Positions 1 through 10,352 are shown, counted from the first letter of the stretch. The stretch: 64,000 nucleotides of DNA from Bradyrhizobium sp. WSM1417 (GCF_000515415.1 NZ_KI911783.1:3648392-3712391), one strand, 5' to 3'. A program made the numbers and translations. The notes: a model not told the origin generated them from the letters alone.

Positions 1-1287
<1,287 letters not shown>

Positions 1288-1289
1288 CG

Positions 1290-2252
1290 TCAAAACCCGT
1301 ACAGTCGCGCCGGGTTATCGACCAGGATATTTTTGCGCACATCCGCATCCGGCGCCCACACCGGAAGCTGGTTGAGCAGGCGGCCGTCGTCGATCTGGTA
1401 GAGCGGCGCGATGTCGGTGGCTTTGCGTCCCTCGACACGGCTCGAATCCGGATGCGGCCAGTCCGTGCCCCAGACGATGCGGTCCGCATTCGCCGCGATC
1501 AGCGCGCGGGCATACGGCGCCATGTCCTGATAGTCGGGCGCGAGCTTCGAGGAGCGATAGGCGCCGGAAATCTTGACATAGGCCTTGCCGGATTTCACCA
1601 GCGCGACCAGATCGGCAAATCCCGGCTGCTCCAGTCCAAGCGAAGCCTCGAGGCCGCCGAAATGGTCGAATACAACGGGTACCGGCGCCGTCTCGACGAG
1701 GTCCTTGATTGCCGAGATCATGGGGAGCGTGGTGTAAAGTTGCACGTGCCAGCCGCGCGCCTTCATGCGCTCGACTGCGGCGGTGAAGCGCGGTCGGCCG
1801 ACATTGGGGTCGTTGACGCCGCCGGTCGCAAGATTGAGGCGGACACCGCGAAAGCCGTCTGCTTGCATCGCGTCGAGCTGGGCCTCGGTCGTTTTGTCGT
1901 CGATCACGGCCACCCCGCGCGCGGCCGCGCCGCGCGCCTTCATGCCGAACAGGGTGGAGGAATTATCGGTGCCGTAGACGCTCGGCGTCACGATCACAAC
2001 GCGCTCGATATGCAGCGCCTTGTGCAGCGCGGCCATTTCTTCGGGGCTCGCTGGCTCCGGCGTGTAAACGCGGCCCGCGAAGAACGGAAATTTTTCGACA
2101 TCGCCATGGATGTGGGTGTGACAGTCGCAGGCATGCGCCGGGACGTCGAAATTGACAGGCGTCGCGGGCTGCGCGGCACGTGCGTGGGCTTTGTTGGACA
2201 TGGCAACTCCGGCGGCAAGGGAGGCAAGCAGGACGCTGCGTCGGCTGAGCAT
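1290..2252 (-). CDS. Tat-exported amidohydrolase (TIM-barrel, PDC-lactonase-like)
   Basis: A 320-residue metal-dependent hydrolase of the amidohydrolase_2 family, which contains 2-pyrone-4,6-dicarboxylate lactonase and related lactonases or decarboxylases. The chosen ATG gives a twin-arginine leader (SRRSVLLA, then a hydrophobic stretch ending in AHA) and has a GGGAGAG ribosome site just upstream; the frame stays open further 5' but that part looks non-coding. Family landmarks are CDCHTHIHGD near residue 45 (metal ligands), FDHFGG in the middle, and WGTDWPHPD near the C-terminus. The stop lies two bases from the RND gene end, so the two genes converge. The substrate is not evident. The Tat signal implies a folded periplasmic enzyme, which is less usual for this family. 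Confidence 0.85.
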   Translation of the reverse strand: MLSRRSVLLASLAAGVAMSNKAHARAAQPATPVNFDVPAHACDCHTHIHGDVEKFPFFAGRVYTPEPASPEEMAALHKALHIERVVIVTPSVYGTDNSSTLFGMKARGAAARGVAVIDDKTTEAQLDAMQADGFRGVRLNLATGGVNDPNVGRPRFTAAVERMKARGWHVQLYTTLPMISAIKDLVETAPVPVVFDHFGGLEASLGLEQPGFADLVALVKSGKAYVKISGAYRSSKLAPDYQDMAPYARALIAANADRIVWGTDWPHPDSSRVEGRKATDIAPLYQIDDGRLLNQLPVWAPDADVRKNILVDNPARLYGF

Positions 2253-2304
2253 GGTTTCTCTCCCTGTTTTTATCATTTGGCAGTGGCGTCGTGACAATAT
2301 CACA

Positions 2305-2862
2305 TCAGCCCGGCAGCCGCTGCGCTTCGCTGCATAGCTGCTCGACGAGGTCCGCAAGCGGGCGTGAGCCGTCGACGCGCACGACCGGGCAGGGCAGCTT
2401 CGCGAGCCACGCCTCATCTTTTGCGAGACTACGGCCGTCGCGATCCCCGGCTTCGTAGTGCGAGGCCCAGTCGACGAACGACTCCGCCTCCTCATGACGC
2501 CAGCCGCCCTGTGCCACGGCATCCGCTCCGAAATGCGTAGCCTCGCGGTCACGCAGGCGCTGCAAGCGAAGCTCGCGCGGCGTCGTCACAAAGACGACGA
2601 GATCGAAGAATGGGACGAGCTCGTCGCCCCAGCCGGTGACGGTTCCGCTCAGCACCCAATCGAGCCGCGGCAGAAACATCTCGCGCATCAGCCGCAAACG
2701 TTCGGCGGTAGGGCGTGTGGTCTGGTAGGGCGGCGCGGTCGGCAGCCAGAAATAATCATCGCTGTCGTGATGCGGCAGCGCAAGCCGGCCGGCGAGCGCG
2801 CGGCCGATCGTCGTCACGCCGGAGCCGGAGGCTCCCATCAGATGGATGCGGCGGCTTTTCAT
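2305..2862 (-). CDS. Small P-loop kinase/ATPase (FlaR/adenylate-kinase-like)
   Basis: A protein of 185 residues starting at the ATG of MKSRRIHLMG; a TTG three codons upstream is also in frame. The N-terminus has a clear Walker A loop, GASGSGVTT, in the position seen in the AAA-type nucleoside/adenylate kinase-like family often called DNA topology modulation protein FlaR. It also carries the family features DDYFWLPTAPPYQ (substrate lid region) and VLSGTVTGWGDEL. Proteins of this family are soluble and their true substrate is unknown. It lies just upstream of the amidohydrolase on the same strand (52 bases apart), so the two may be co-transcribed. Confidence 0.75.
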   Translation of the reverse strand: MKSRRIHLMGASGSGVTTIGRALAGRLALPHHDSDDYFWLPTAPPYQTTRPTAERLRLMREMFLPRLDWVLSGTVTGWGDELVPFFDLVVFVTTPRELRLQRLRDREATHFGADAVAQGGWRHEEAESFVDWASHYEAGDRDGRSLAKDEAWLAKLPCPVVRVDGSRPLADLVEQLCSEAQRLPG

Positions 2863-2887
2863 CGGCACCAAGCCAGACGATTTGAAA

Positions 2888-4318
2888 CTACTGCCCGGAC
2901 GGCGTGCGCAGGCCGTGCCAGGCGTCGCGGACCTGCTGGTAGTGCACCTCGGGCAGATAGTCCGGCGTGTTCAGGCTCAAGGTCTTGACGTCGAGATGGC
3001 CGACGGCGCTGAGCAGCGTGTAGGAGGCGATCACGCGGTCGCGATTGGCGCCGATGAGGCGGGCCTTGGCCTGAATCAAGTCGGCCTGCGAGTTCAGCAC
3101 GTCCACGGTCGTGCGCTGTCCGCCGGCGGCCTCGCGCTGCACGCCCTGGAGCGCGACGGTCGCCGCCTTCACTTCGGACTCCGAGGCCGAGACCGCGATC
3201 TTGGCGCCTTCATGGACAACCCACGCGCTGACCGCCGCCGTGCGCGCCTGATTGCGCACCTGGTCGAGCACGAGCCGGCTCTGCGCGGTGATCTCCTTGG
3301 CCTGCCGGGTCTGCGCCGCGGCCTGGCCGCCGTCGTAGATCGGGGCGGTGACATTGGCGACGATCGAGGCCTGGTCTTCGGCGAAGGTGCCGAGCGTCGG
3401 GTCGTTGTTGCGGCTCTTGCTGGCGCTGCCCTGGATGCTGGCGCTCGGCAGCAGCGCGCCTTCGGCGACGCGGATGTTGGTCGAAGCGACATCGACGTCG
3501 AAGCCCGCCGCCATCACCGCCGGGTGCTGGCGGATCGCCATCGTCAGCGCGTCTTCGCGGCTCTTCGGCAGATAGCGGTCGACCACGTCGGCAGCGCGAA
3601 GCTGCGACGGCGCATTGCCGATCACCTGCGCGTAGATCGACTGGCTCACCGCCAGGGCGACTTCCGCGGCGTTGAGATCGGAGAGCCCGCGGTTAAGCCG
3701 CGCCTCGGCCTGGGCGCTGTCGGTCGGCGTGACGTCGCCGGCGTTGAGGCGCCGCTGGGTGACCGAAAGCGTTTCGCGCAGGAAGGCGACGTTGGAGCGC
3801 TGCGCCTCGACCAACGACTGGTTGGCGAGCACGTTGGTGTAGGCGGTGACCGCGTCGAGCAGCACGCCCTGGCCGACGTTGCGTAGCGCCTCGCGGCCCG
3901 ATTGTACCTGGAGTTCGGCGGACCGCACGTTGTTGGCGGTGCGGAAACCGTTGAACAGGGTCTGCGTCACGGTGACGCCGATGATCCATGGCTTCAGATT
4001 GGCGGTCTGGATGGTGTTGTTAGGCAGCAGGTTGCGGACCGATTGCAGCCCGGCGCTGAGGCTTGCCACGATCTGTGGCCGGTACCCGGCGAGGGCCTGC
4101 GGCACGTTCTCGTCGGTGGCGCGCTGCCGCGCACGCTCGGCATTGAGCTGCGGATTGGTCTGGTAGGCCTTGGCGAGCGCCTCCGGCAGCGCTTCCGCGC
4201 GTGCGGCGGAGGGCAGGGCGCAACAGAGCGCCAGCGTGGTCCATGTCGCGAGCACAGGAGCCACGCCCGATCGATGCCGCGTCATCACGCGACCAGCTCT
4301 GGCGGCACGCCCAATCAT
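2888..4318 (-). CDS. tolC: TolC-family outer-membrane efflux protein
   Basis: A protein of 476 residues, the usual length for TolC. TolC forms a trimeric beta-barrel with a long periplasmic alpha-helical tunnel and serves RND pumps and type I secretion. A signal peptide ends at SAARA, followed by EALPEALAKAYQTNPQLNAERARQ, the typical first helix of the repeated OEP domain. The second repeat begins near DVASTNIRVAEGALLPSA. The DNA start could be the ATG at 4318 or the one 11 codons later at 4285 (MTRHRSG); neither has a convincing ribosome site. It is a stand-alone gene with no adaptor or pump gene directly beside it on this strand. Confidence 0.9.
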   Translation of the reverse strand: MIGRAARAGRVMTRHRSGVAPVLATWTTLALCCALPSAARAEALPEALAKAYQTNPQLNAERARQRATDENVPQALAGYRPQIVASLSAGLQSVRNLLPNNTIQTANLKPWIIGVTVTQTLFNGFRTANNVRSAELQVQSGREALRNVGQGVLLDAVTAYTNVLANQSLVEAQRSNVAFLRETLSVTQRRLNAGDVTPTDSAQAEARLNRGLSDLNAAEVALAVSQSIYAQVIGNAPSQLRAADVVDRYLPKSREDALTMAIRQHPAVMAAGFDVDVASTNIRVAEGALLPSASIQGSASKSRNNDPTLGTFAEDQASIVANVTAPIYDGGQAAAQTRQAKEITAQSRLVLDQVRNQARTAAVSAWVVHEGAKIAVSASESEVKAATVALQGVQREAAGGQRTTVDVLNSQADLIQAKARLIGANRDRVIASYTLLSAVGHLDVKTLSLNTPDYLPEVHYQQVRDAWHGLRTPSGQ

Positions 4319-4501
4319 GTAATCCGCAAATCCCGGCTGTCCGCCCCCGCCGACGGCGGCTCTCTTAACTGTTTAACCAGCCGAGGTCCCGCAGGCAAAC
4401 TGCCGCGGGGGAAACCCCCATGTATTCCGTGCTTGTTGCAGCTACATCACAGGGATTCTGCGGGAAGGTAGAGTCTTACACCAGCCTGACCGCTCGCCTC
4501 C

Positions 4502-5281
4502 TTACCGGTTCTTGTTCACCGGCTTCCGCTTCTCGATGAACGCCGCCATGCCCTCGGAGCGGTCCTCCAGCGCGAAGGTCGAGTGGAACAGGTTGCGCTC
4601 GACGCTCATGCCCTCGGCGAGCGTGGTCTCGAAGGCGCGGTTGACCGCTTCCTTGGCCATCGCGACCGCCGGCCGCGACATCGCGGCGATCTTCTCGGCC
4701 GCGGCCATCACCTCTTCCATCAGCTTGTCGGCCGGCACGATGCGGCTGACGAGGCCGCTGCGCTCGGCTTCTGCTGCATCCATCATGCGGCCGGTGAGGC
4801 AAAGGTCCATCGCCTTGGACTTGCCGATCGCACGGGTCAGGCGCTGGGTGCCGCCGATGCCGGGGATGGTGCCGAGCGTGATTTCGGGTTGGCCAAATTT
4901 GGCGGTGTCGGCTGCGATGATGAAGTCGCACATCATCGCGAGCTCGCACCCGCCGCCTAGGGCATAGCCCGCGACCGCGGCGATCGTCGGCTTGCGGCAG
5001 CGCGCGACCCGATCGCCGCCGATCGCGGCAAAATCCTCCGAAAACATGTCGATGAAGCCTTTCGGCTGCATCTCCTTGATGTCGGCGCCGGCGGCAAATG
5101 CCTTCTCGCTGCCGGTCACGACGATGCAGCCGATGGCGTCATCGGCTTCGAGATCGTCGACGGCCGCGGCGATCTCGCGGAAGACACCGAACGAGAGTGC
5201 GTTGAGCAGCTTCGGCCGATTCAGCTTGATGATGCCGACCGCGCCTTTGCTTTCGACGATGATGTGTTCGAACGTGCTCAT
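4502..5281 (-). CDS. Enoyl-CoA hydratase
   Basis: A crotonase-fold protein of 259 residues that adds water to 2-enoyl-CoA in fatty-acid beta-oxidation. It starts [20 protein letters not shown]. The oxyanion-hole segments are visible as [11 protein letters not shown] and [14 protein letters not shown], and the two catalytic glutamates fall in GGGCE and in [13 protein letters not shown] (the residue before LGT is E, in QPEITLG). Both acids fit a true hydratase and not an isomerase-only member. It ends in [12 protein letters not shown], a common ending for short-chain hydratases. The gene stands alone, with 160-180 bases to its neighbours on both sides. Confidence 0.93.
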   Translation of the reverse strand: MSTFEHIIVESKGAVGIIKLNRPKLLNALSFGVFREIAAAVDDLEADDAIGCIVVTGSEKAFAAGADIKEMQPKGFIDMFSEDFAAIGGDRVARCRKPTIAAVAGYALGGGCELAMMCDFIIAADTAKFGQPEITLGTIPGIGGTQRLTRAIGKSKAMDLCLTGRMMDAAEAERSGLVSRIVPADKLMEEVMAAAEKIAAMSRPAVAMAKEAVNRAFETTLAEGMSVERNLFHSTFALEDRSEGMAAFIEKRKPVNKNR

Positions 5282-5443
5282 GCTCCACCCACGCTTTTGG
5301 TTGAGGGGGCAATGTGCCCGCTGGCGCGGTGGGCTTCAAGAGGCGCTAAAGCCATCGGAGCAGGAACGGCCGGAACACGCGGCGAGATGCGCGTTCCGGA
5401 CGAGGTCCCGCGGGCCGGCGATCAGGCCGTAATCAAGCCAAAG

Positions 5444-6109
5444 TCACGCCATGAACATGCGCGCGGCGGAGGCCAGCGTCAGCAGCGTGCCGACACCGAT
5501 GAAGATCTTTCCGATCAGGGAGCTCTGGTCCCAGGCCGAGCTCTGCTGGCTGCTTGCCATCACCGGCGCCGGACGCGGCTGCGCGTCGGTTGCGGCGATC
5601 ACCGCCTTCTGCGCCGGCGCGTTGTCCTGTTGCAGGGCGCGGTCGATGTCGTTGAGCTGATCGGGTGCGACGACCTGGCTCTCGGGGTTCGGGGCGGCGG
5701 TATTATCGGCCGCGGCCTGGACGTTGTCGTTGGCGCGGCCCGTCATTGCGGAGGCGGCTGCCGCGGTCGGCGTATCGGCGGCGGCGAGCTGCGCATTGGC
5801 GTTGGCGACTTCCGGCGGCATCTGGCTCGAGGCCGGGACCTCACGAGTGTCGGCCTTCGCCTCGTCGGCCGTTGCCGCGGCGTCCTTCTTGTCGGCTTTG
5901 TCGTCGGATTTCTGTGCCGTCTTGGTGCTGTCGCGGTGGCGCGACGTGTGACGCCGCTGCTTGCTTGGCTTGACCTCGTCCGCCTGTTTGCCTGCATTGT
6001 CCGACTTGCTGCTAGCGGCTGAACTCGGGGCCGCCTGTGCAACGCCCCCGAACAGCACGAAAAGCCCGGCCAGGAGAATCAGGGCCGCGCGCCCGCTGGC
6101 TTTCATCAT
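5444..6109 (-). CDS. Hypothetical membrane-anchored protein, low-complexity
   Basis: A protein of 221 residues with no recognised domain. The start at 6109 is chosen because a GGGGAG ribosome site lies eight bases upstream; the next codon is also ATG. The N-terminus is a signal or anchor (RAALILLAGLFVLFGGVAQA). It is followed by a charged region rich in Lys, Asp, Ser and Ala (about residues 25-90), an Ala/Thr/Asn/Gln-rich middle, and a single C-terminal hydrophobic helix (GKIFIGVGTLLTLASAARMFMA). If the signal is cleaved, the product would be periplasmic and tethered by its C-terminus. It is probably a lineage-specific envelope protein. Confidence 0.6.
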   Translation of the reverse strand: MMKASGRAALILLAGLFVLFGGVAQAAPSSAASSKSDNAGKQADEVKPSKQRRHTSRHRDSTKTAQKSDDKADKKDAAATADEAKADTREVPASSQMPPEVANANAQLAAADTPTAAAASAMTGRANDNVQAAADNTAAPNPESQVVAPDQLNDIDRALQQDNAPAQKAVIAATDAQPRPAPVMASSQQSSAWDQSSLIGKIFIGVGTLLTLASAARMFMA

Positions 6110-6315
6110 GTTGACATCTCCCCAAGTCCGCCCGTCCCGGACCGAACAGAGACCCTGGCGCGTGACGACAGCGGGGCAGAAAGTGGGAATCTTCGGGCCA
6201 CACCGGGCAAAAGCGCGGCAAACCCTTGCCGTCCCGGCCGGCCGCGGGTGCGTACGGGACCGATCGGTGTTATGAGCCGTCGCAGATCCTGACGGCCGTA
6301 TCGGTTGCGTGGCCA

Positions 6316-6343
6316 AGCATGATCACGAACTCGTGATCATGCT
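6316..6343. promoter_or_regulatory. Perfect 13-bp inverted repeat (candidate operator)
   Basis: The arms AGCATGATCACGA and TCGTGATCATGCT are perfect complements separated by only two bases (AC). The repeat sits 39 bases upstream of the ECF sigma gene at 6382 and about 200 bases upstream of the divergent gene at 6109. No T-run follows on either strand, so it does not look like an intrinsic terminator. The position fits a binding site for a dimeric regulator acting on the sigma gene promoter. Confidence 0.6.
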
Positions 6344-6381
6344 GCCGCGGGCGTAACAAACTGAAAGAACGGCCGAATTGC

Positions 6382-6942
6382 ATGGTGAGGGCGCGCGTGC
6401 GCGGACGTGAGGACGAGTGGACCGACCTGATGCGGTCGGCCATGGCAGGCGATGACGCGGCGTATCATCGTCTGTTGAAGGCGGTCACGCCTGTGCTGCG
6501 CGCTGCCGCGAGGCGCGGCCTGGCGCGGGCCGGGCAGCCTCCCGATCAGGCCGAGGATATCGTGCAGGAGATTCTGTTGGCGGTGCATTTGAAGCGGCAC
6601 ACTTGGGACAGCGAAGCCCCCTTCGCCCCGTGGCTGTTTGCGATCGGCCGCAACAAGCTGATCGACATGCTGCGGCGACGGGGCAGGCGGATTTTCGTCA
6701 ACATCGACGATTTCGCCGAGATATTGCCGGGCGAGGCGCCGCAGGAGACGGCCTCGGCGGGCGAAGTCGCCAGCCAGCTCAATACGCTGCCGCAACGCCA
6801 GCGCGACGTGTTGCAATCGATCGCGGTCGACAGCACCTCGATCAAGGACACGGCGGCGAAATATTCGATGAGCGAGGGCGCGGTGCGGGTCGCGCTGCAT
6901 CGCGGACTTGCGGCGCTGACAGCCAAACTGCGGGACCACTAG
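6382..6942 (+). CDS. ECF-family RNA polymerase sigma factor (SigF type)
   Basis: A sigma factor of 186 residues. Region 2 runs from about residue 15 to 85 (QAEDIVQEILLAVHLKR, then WLFAIGRNKLIDMLRRRGR, the -10 recognition helix). Region 4 covers about 125-180 (LPQRQRDVLQSIAVDSTSIKDTAAKYSMSEGAVRVALHRGLAAL, helix-turn-helix). The next gene starts two bases after the stop and encodes a DUF1109/NrsF-type membrane anti-sigma. This pairing is the layout of Caulobacter sigF-nrsF, where the sigma factor responds to metal or oxidative stress. A 13-bp palindrome precedes the gene. The target genes usual for SigF are not next door here. Confidence 0.88.
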   Translation: MVRARVRGREDEWTDLMRSAMAGDDAAYHRLLKAVTPVLRAAARRGLARAGQPPDQAEDIVQEILLAVHLKRHTWDSEAPFAPWLFAIGRNKLIDMLRRRGRRIFVNIDDFAEILPGEAPQETASAGEVASQLNTLPQRQRDVLQSIAVDSTSIKDTAAKYSMSEGAVRVALHRGLAALTAKLRDH

Positions 6943-6944
6943 TC

Positions 6945-7583
6945 ATGGATACCGATCAACTCATTCGCTCGCTCGCGGCCGACAACGCCCATCGCCCGCC
7001 GCGCGTCGGCGCGGTACTGACCATGGCGCTGCTGGTCGCCGCGCCGCTGTCGATCCTGATCTTCGCCACCTTCCTCGGTGTGCGCCACGACGTGATGAGC
7101 GCGATGCGCAACCCGTTCTTCGACATGAAGTTCGCGGTCACGCTGTCGCTCGCGATCCCGGCGATCATCGTCAGCCTGCATCTGTCGCGTCCCGAGGCCT
7201 TGCTGCGTGGCTGGGGCTGGCTGCTGCTGCTGCCCGTCGGGCTGCTCGCGGTGGCGATCGGCAGCGAGGCGATGATGGCGCCGGCCATGCCGATGACGAT
7301 GCGATTGATGGGCAAGAATTCCAGGGTGTGCCTGTTTGCAATCCCTGCGATGTCGCTGCCGCTGCTTGCGGGGGCCCTGTTCGGCTTGCGCCACGGCGCG
7401 CCGTCGCATCCCGCGCTCGCCGGGGCGCTCGCCGGCCTGGTGTCGGCCGGGCTCGCCGCGACGCTGTACGCCTCGCACTGCACCGATGACTCGCCGCTGT
7501 TCGTAGCGACCTGGTACACGCTCGCCACCGCGTTGGTGACGGCCATTGGCGCGCTGGTGGGGGCGAGGGTCCTACGCTACTAA
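6945..7583 (+). CDS. NrsF/DUF1109-type membrane anti-sigma factor
   Basis: A protein of 212 residues with about six hydrophobic helices (roughly residues 23-43, 63-80, 88-106, 128-147, 155-175, 188-208) and a short cytoplasmic N-terminus, as in the DUF1109 family. In Caulobacter, NrsF holds SigF at the inner membrane and two conserved cysteines are needed for response to stress. Here Cys129 (SRVC) and Cys179 (SHC) are the only cysteines and lie 50 residues apart, the same spacing I recall for the Caulobacter pair. The start is two bases after the sigma stop, so translation is coupled. The start codon of MDTDQLIRSL is the only good choice. Confidence 0.85.
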   Translation: MDTDQLIRSLAADNAHRPPRVGAVLTMALLVAAPLSILIFATFLGVRHDVMSAMRNPFFDMKFAVTLSLAIPAIIVSLHLSRPEALLRGWGWLLLLPVGLLAVAIGSEAMMAPAMPMTMRLMGKNSRVCLFAIPAMSLPLLAGALFGLRHGAPSHPALAGALAGLVSAGLAATLYASHCTDDSPLFVATWYTLATALVTAIGALVGARVLRY

Positions 7584-7593
7584 CTCGCCAGCT

Positions 7594-8697
7594 TCACGCC
7601 GCCGGCGTCGCGCCCTGCTGCATGCGGTGGAAGCGCAGCACCTGCTGCGCGGTCGAGCTGCGCAGCGCCTCGTAAGCGTCGCGCAGCGTCAGCATGTCGG
7701 TCTGCGGGCCGCCTGAGAGCTTCTCGCGCAGGGCGATGATGGCGCGGACGCTCGACCATTGCATGGCCGCGACCTTGGCGAGGATCATCACGCCCTCGAT
7801 CCGGCTTTCGATCATGATGGTCTCGGCGGTCTCGACTGCGACGCCCGCAAGCGCCGCGAGCCCCGCATTGGTCTCGTCGAACTTGCCCTGCTCTGCGAAG
7901 GTGGCAACCTGGAGCTCGCTGAGGCGCCCGTCCTCGTGCAGCGACTTCACCAGCGCCCGCGCCCTCTCGGTCTGCCAGGTCATGGTGGCGGCGCGGATCC
8001 GCCGGGCCGCTTCCTGGACCACGCTGGACACGTCGTCCGCGAGCTCCGGATGCGCGGCCTCCAGCTTCCGGCGCACGGTCAAGGAGGCCTTCGCGACCAG
8101 CTTCAAATAATGATGGCGGGGCAGGTCGGCCCGCAGGCCGATGCAGCTGGCGAGATCGTCGTCACGTTCGGCGCGGGTCACGAGGTCGGCGAGACTTCCC
8201 TCCGACAGTTGCGCACCCGGATTGCTGACGGTCGATTGCACCACGTCCTCGTCGCCGCGGGTCACCAGCACGTCAGTCAGCGCTTCCGACAGCACCCGCC
8301 GCAGCGAGATCGCCTTGAGATGGGCCTGGCCCCTGGTGCGCGCGATCTCGATCAGGGTCGCCTCGTCCAGCCGTTCGGATTTCGACAGCACCGGGCCGGA
8401 AACCTCGATCACCTCGTCGAGCGCGAGTGTGCGGATGATCTTCGGCGGCGCAGCCGCGATCGATGCGAGGCGGTCGGCGAGCAGCGCCCTGGCGGACGTC
8501 TCGATCCGCTCGATCAGGCATTGGAACACGTCGTCGAACACGCGGACGTGGTCGTCGGAATAGTCCACCGCGTTGCCCACGAACAGATCGGTGACGCGGC
8601 GCAACGTCTCGACCCGGTGCGCAACGGTGCCGTGCGAGAGCGCAGTTTGCAATTCCTCGAGCAGACTCTCGGATGATTTTACGGCTTTGGATCTCAT
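7594..8697 (-). CDS. DUF2336 domain protein
   Basis: A soluble, mostly alpha-helical protein of 367 residues. It matches my recollection of DUF2336 proteins, which are common in Bradyrhizobium and related genera and whose function is unknown. Landmarks are LRRVTDLFVGNAVDYSDDHVRVFDDVF near residue 30, RIETSARALLADRLA, and a helical repeat region to about residue 280. No signal peptide or membrane segment is visible. It converges with the nrsF-like gene (10 bases apart). A diguanylate cyclase gene lies just upstream on the same strand. A second DUF2336 gene lies at 44161-45147. Confidence 0.75.
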   Translation of the reverse strand: MRSKAVKSSESLLEELQTALSHGTVAHRVETLRRVTDLFVGNAVDYSDDHVRVFDDVFQCLIERIETSARALLADRLASIAAAPPKIIRTLALDEVIEVSGPVLSKSERLDEATLIEIARTRGQAHLKAISLRRVLSEALTDVLVTRGDEDVVQSTVSNPGAQLSEGSLADLVTRAERDDDLASCIGLRADLPRHHYLKLVAKASLTVRRKLEAAHPELADDVSSVVQEAARRIRAATMTWQTERARALVKSLHEDGRLSELQVATFAEQGKFDETNAGLAALAGVAVETAETIMIESRIEGVMILAKVAAMQWSSVRAIIALREKLSGGPQTDMLTLRDAYEALRSSTAQQVLRFHRMQQGATPAA

Positions 8698-8760
8698 TGC
8701 CCTGTCCTGGAGCGTTCGGCCCGGCCGCGGCTTCTGTCGCGCCTGGAGAAAATGGATTGG

Positions 8761-9918
8761 TCAGCTGGTTGCAATGCGGTTGCGCCCTTGTGCCTTGGCG
8801 GAATAGAGCGCGCTGTCGGCGCGCACGAGAAACGTGTCGGCAGTATCGTTGTCCCGGAGCGTCACGACGCCCGCGGAAATGGTCACGCGCATGCCCGGGG
8901 AGAATGCGCTCCAGTCCAGATCGGCGACGATGCCGCGCAGCCGATCGAGCATGCGCGACGCCGCATCGCCGTCCATCCCCGGCAGCAGCAGCAAGAATTC
9001 CTCGCCGCCGTAGCGGCCGAAGCAGTCGGCCGGGCGGATGTTGGCGAAAATGGTGATCGCGAAGGTGCGCAGCACCTCGTCGCCGACGGGATGGCCATGG
9101 GCGTCGTTGATGCGCTTGAACCAGTCGAGATCGATCAGCGCGATCGCGCAAGGGGTCGACGTCTGCCGCGATTTTTCGATCTCGTCGTCGAGAAGCCGCA
9201 TGATACAGCGGCGGTTGTAGGAGCCGGTGAGTTCGTCGAGCTCCGCCAGTTCCTCGATGCGCCGATAGGCGGCCTTCAGCTCGATGCTGCGCCGGTACAG
9301 GATCTTGCGCAGCGTGGCGCCGAACAGGCCGAGAAAGGCGCACTGGCCGATCACCAGCACGAAGCACAGCATCGATGCCGCCCGTTGCAGCTGGGTCGTA
9401 ACCGGCAGTCCGATTGGCAAGTCCGAGGCGAGGAAGACCAACGCGAGCCCGCAAGTGGTGAGACCCCAGGTGAGCATCGCCTGGCTCGATGTCATACGAA
9501 GCGTGCCGAAGGCGAAGATTAGAAACAGCACGGCCAGGAACGCGACTCCGACTGTCGGCACCGCGAGCAGGAACAGCAGCTGCAGCGTCATATGCGCCGA
9601 GATCTGGAAGACGGTGAGGTAATGATCCTCGAACCGGTCGCCGAAGCCCGCTTCCGATAGCACGGTAAAGGTACCGATGATCAGCAGGCCGCTGAGCCAG
9701 AACAGCGACGGAACGCCCATGGAGATCACGCCGTCAAAGGCGTAGAGCAGCAGGACGGAGGCGCCGAGCGAGTAGCTCGCCACCTGGCCGACATACATCT
9801 GGCGCCGCTGCCGGATGCGGCGCGCCAGGACCTCGGGTGCCGCTGCCTCGGTCGTCAAGGCGAGATCCGCGGCCTCAGCGGCATTCCTCTCGGGAAAGGA
9901 CGTCGCAGCCGTGCTCAT
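8761..9918 (-). CDS. Membrane-bound diguanylate cyclase (GGDEF)
   Basis: A protein of 385 residues that makes the second messenger cyclic di-GMP. The N-terminal 200 residues contain about six membrane helices (from roughly residue 42 to 203) and act as an unidentified sensor. A short linker helix (residues 208-228) leads to the GGDEF domain, which starts at ELDELTGSYNRR. The active-site motif GGEEF is at residues 304-308. An RxxD inhibitory site (RPAD, 295-298) lies exactly five residues before it, so product feedback inhibition is expected. DLDWFKRINDAHGHPVGDEVL is the conserved metal/GTP-binding segment. No EAL domain is present. It lies 63 bases upstream of the DUF2336 gene on the same strand. 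Confidence 0.92.
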   Translation of the reverse strand: MSTAATSFPERNAAEAADLALTTEAAAPEVLARRIRQRRQMYVGQVASYSLGASVLLLYAFDGVISMGVPSLFWLSGLLIIGTFTVLSEAGFGDRFEDHYLTVFQISAHMTLQLLFLLAVPTVGVAFLAVLFLIFAFGTLRMTSSQAMLTWGLTTCGLALVFLASDLPIGLPVTTQLQRAASMLCFVLVIGQCAFLGLFGATLRKILYRRSIELKAAYRRIEELAELDELTGSYNRRCIMRLLDDEIEKSRQTSTPCAIALIDLDWFKRINDAHGHPVGDEVLRTFAITIFANIRPADCFGRYGGEEFLLLLPGMDGDAASRMLDRLRGIVADLDWSAFSPGMRVTISAGVVTLRDNDTADTFLVRADSALYSAKAQGRNRIATS

Positions 9919-10352
9919 GGTCCCGCCAGTGGTGGATGTCAGCTCAAAAATCTACGTCGCAAGCCTTTAGGTTTGGTATCCTTCGAAACCGAATCCACGC
10001 TGTAGAGCGCGGCAGCAGGGGACGTCGATCGCTCCAGGAATTTGCCGGCGATTAGGTATCGTGTGCGACGCGGTCGAGCCAAAGCAGGGCTTCGGAAGAC
10101 ATATGTCGTGCTAGGCTGCTAAGGTTCCATGCACGTCGGGCCGTCTCTACTGGGACGGCATTGCTCAGGAAAGTGCTTCATTACTATGTTACCGTTCTTG
10201 AGCAAGGCGCCCAGCCGCGGCTGGCAACAGGAAATTTCGCGTATGTGGGGTAGATCACACAGCTTCCCGTATGACTGCGGTAGGTTGAACAATTTTACCC
10301 CTCCCGTCGAACCGTCTGCCGCATCGACCCGACCAACCTTGCGAGACGGTCT
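9919..10352. other. Divergent intergenic region, 434 bases, two short palindromes
   Basis: No convincing gene is present between the diguanylate cyclase and the ECF sigma gene. The region contains a 10-bp palindrome GACATATGTC at 10098-10107 and a 14-bp palindrome CCAGCCGCGGCTGG at 10211-10224. It is richer in A/T than the flanking genes from about 10150 to 10320. I looked for an autoregulatory ECF promoter (GGAAC-type -35 with a -10 about 16 bases later) and found only a weak GGAAAT at about 10230. The promoters of both flanking genes must lie here. Confidence 0.5.

Noticed and set aside
2253..2552. In-frame upstream extension of the amidohydrolase
   Set aside because: A Tat signal with a good ribosome site starts at 2252; the extension overlaps the P-loop kinase gene.
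4400..4420. GGGGG-AAA-CCCCC hairpin between tolC and the hydratase gene
   Set aside because: No T-run follows; the position does not match the end of either transcript.
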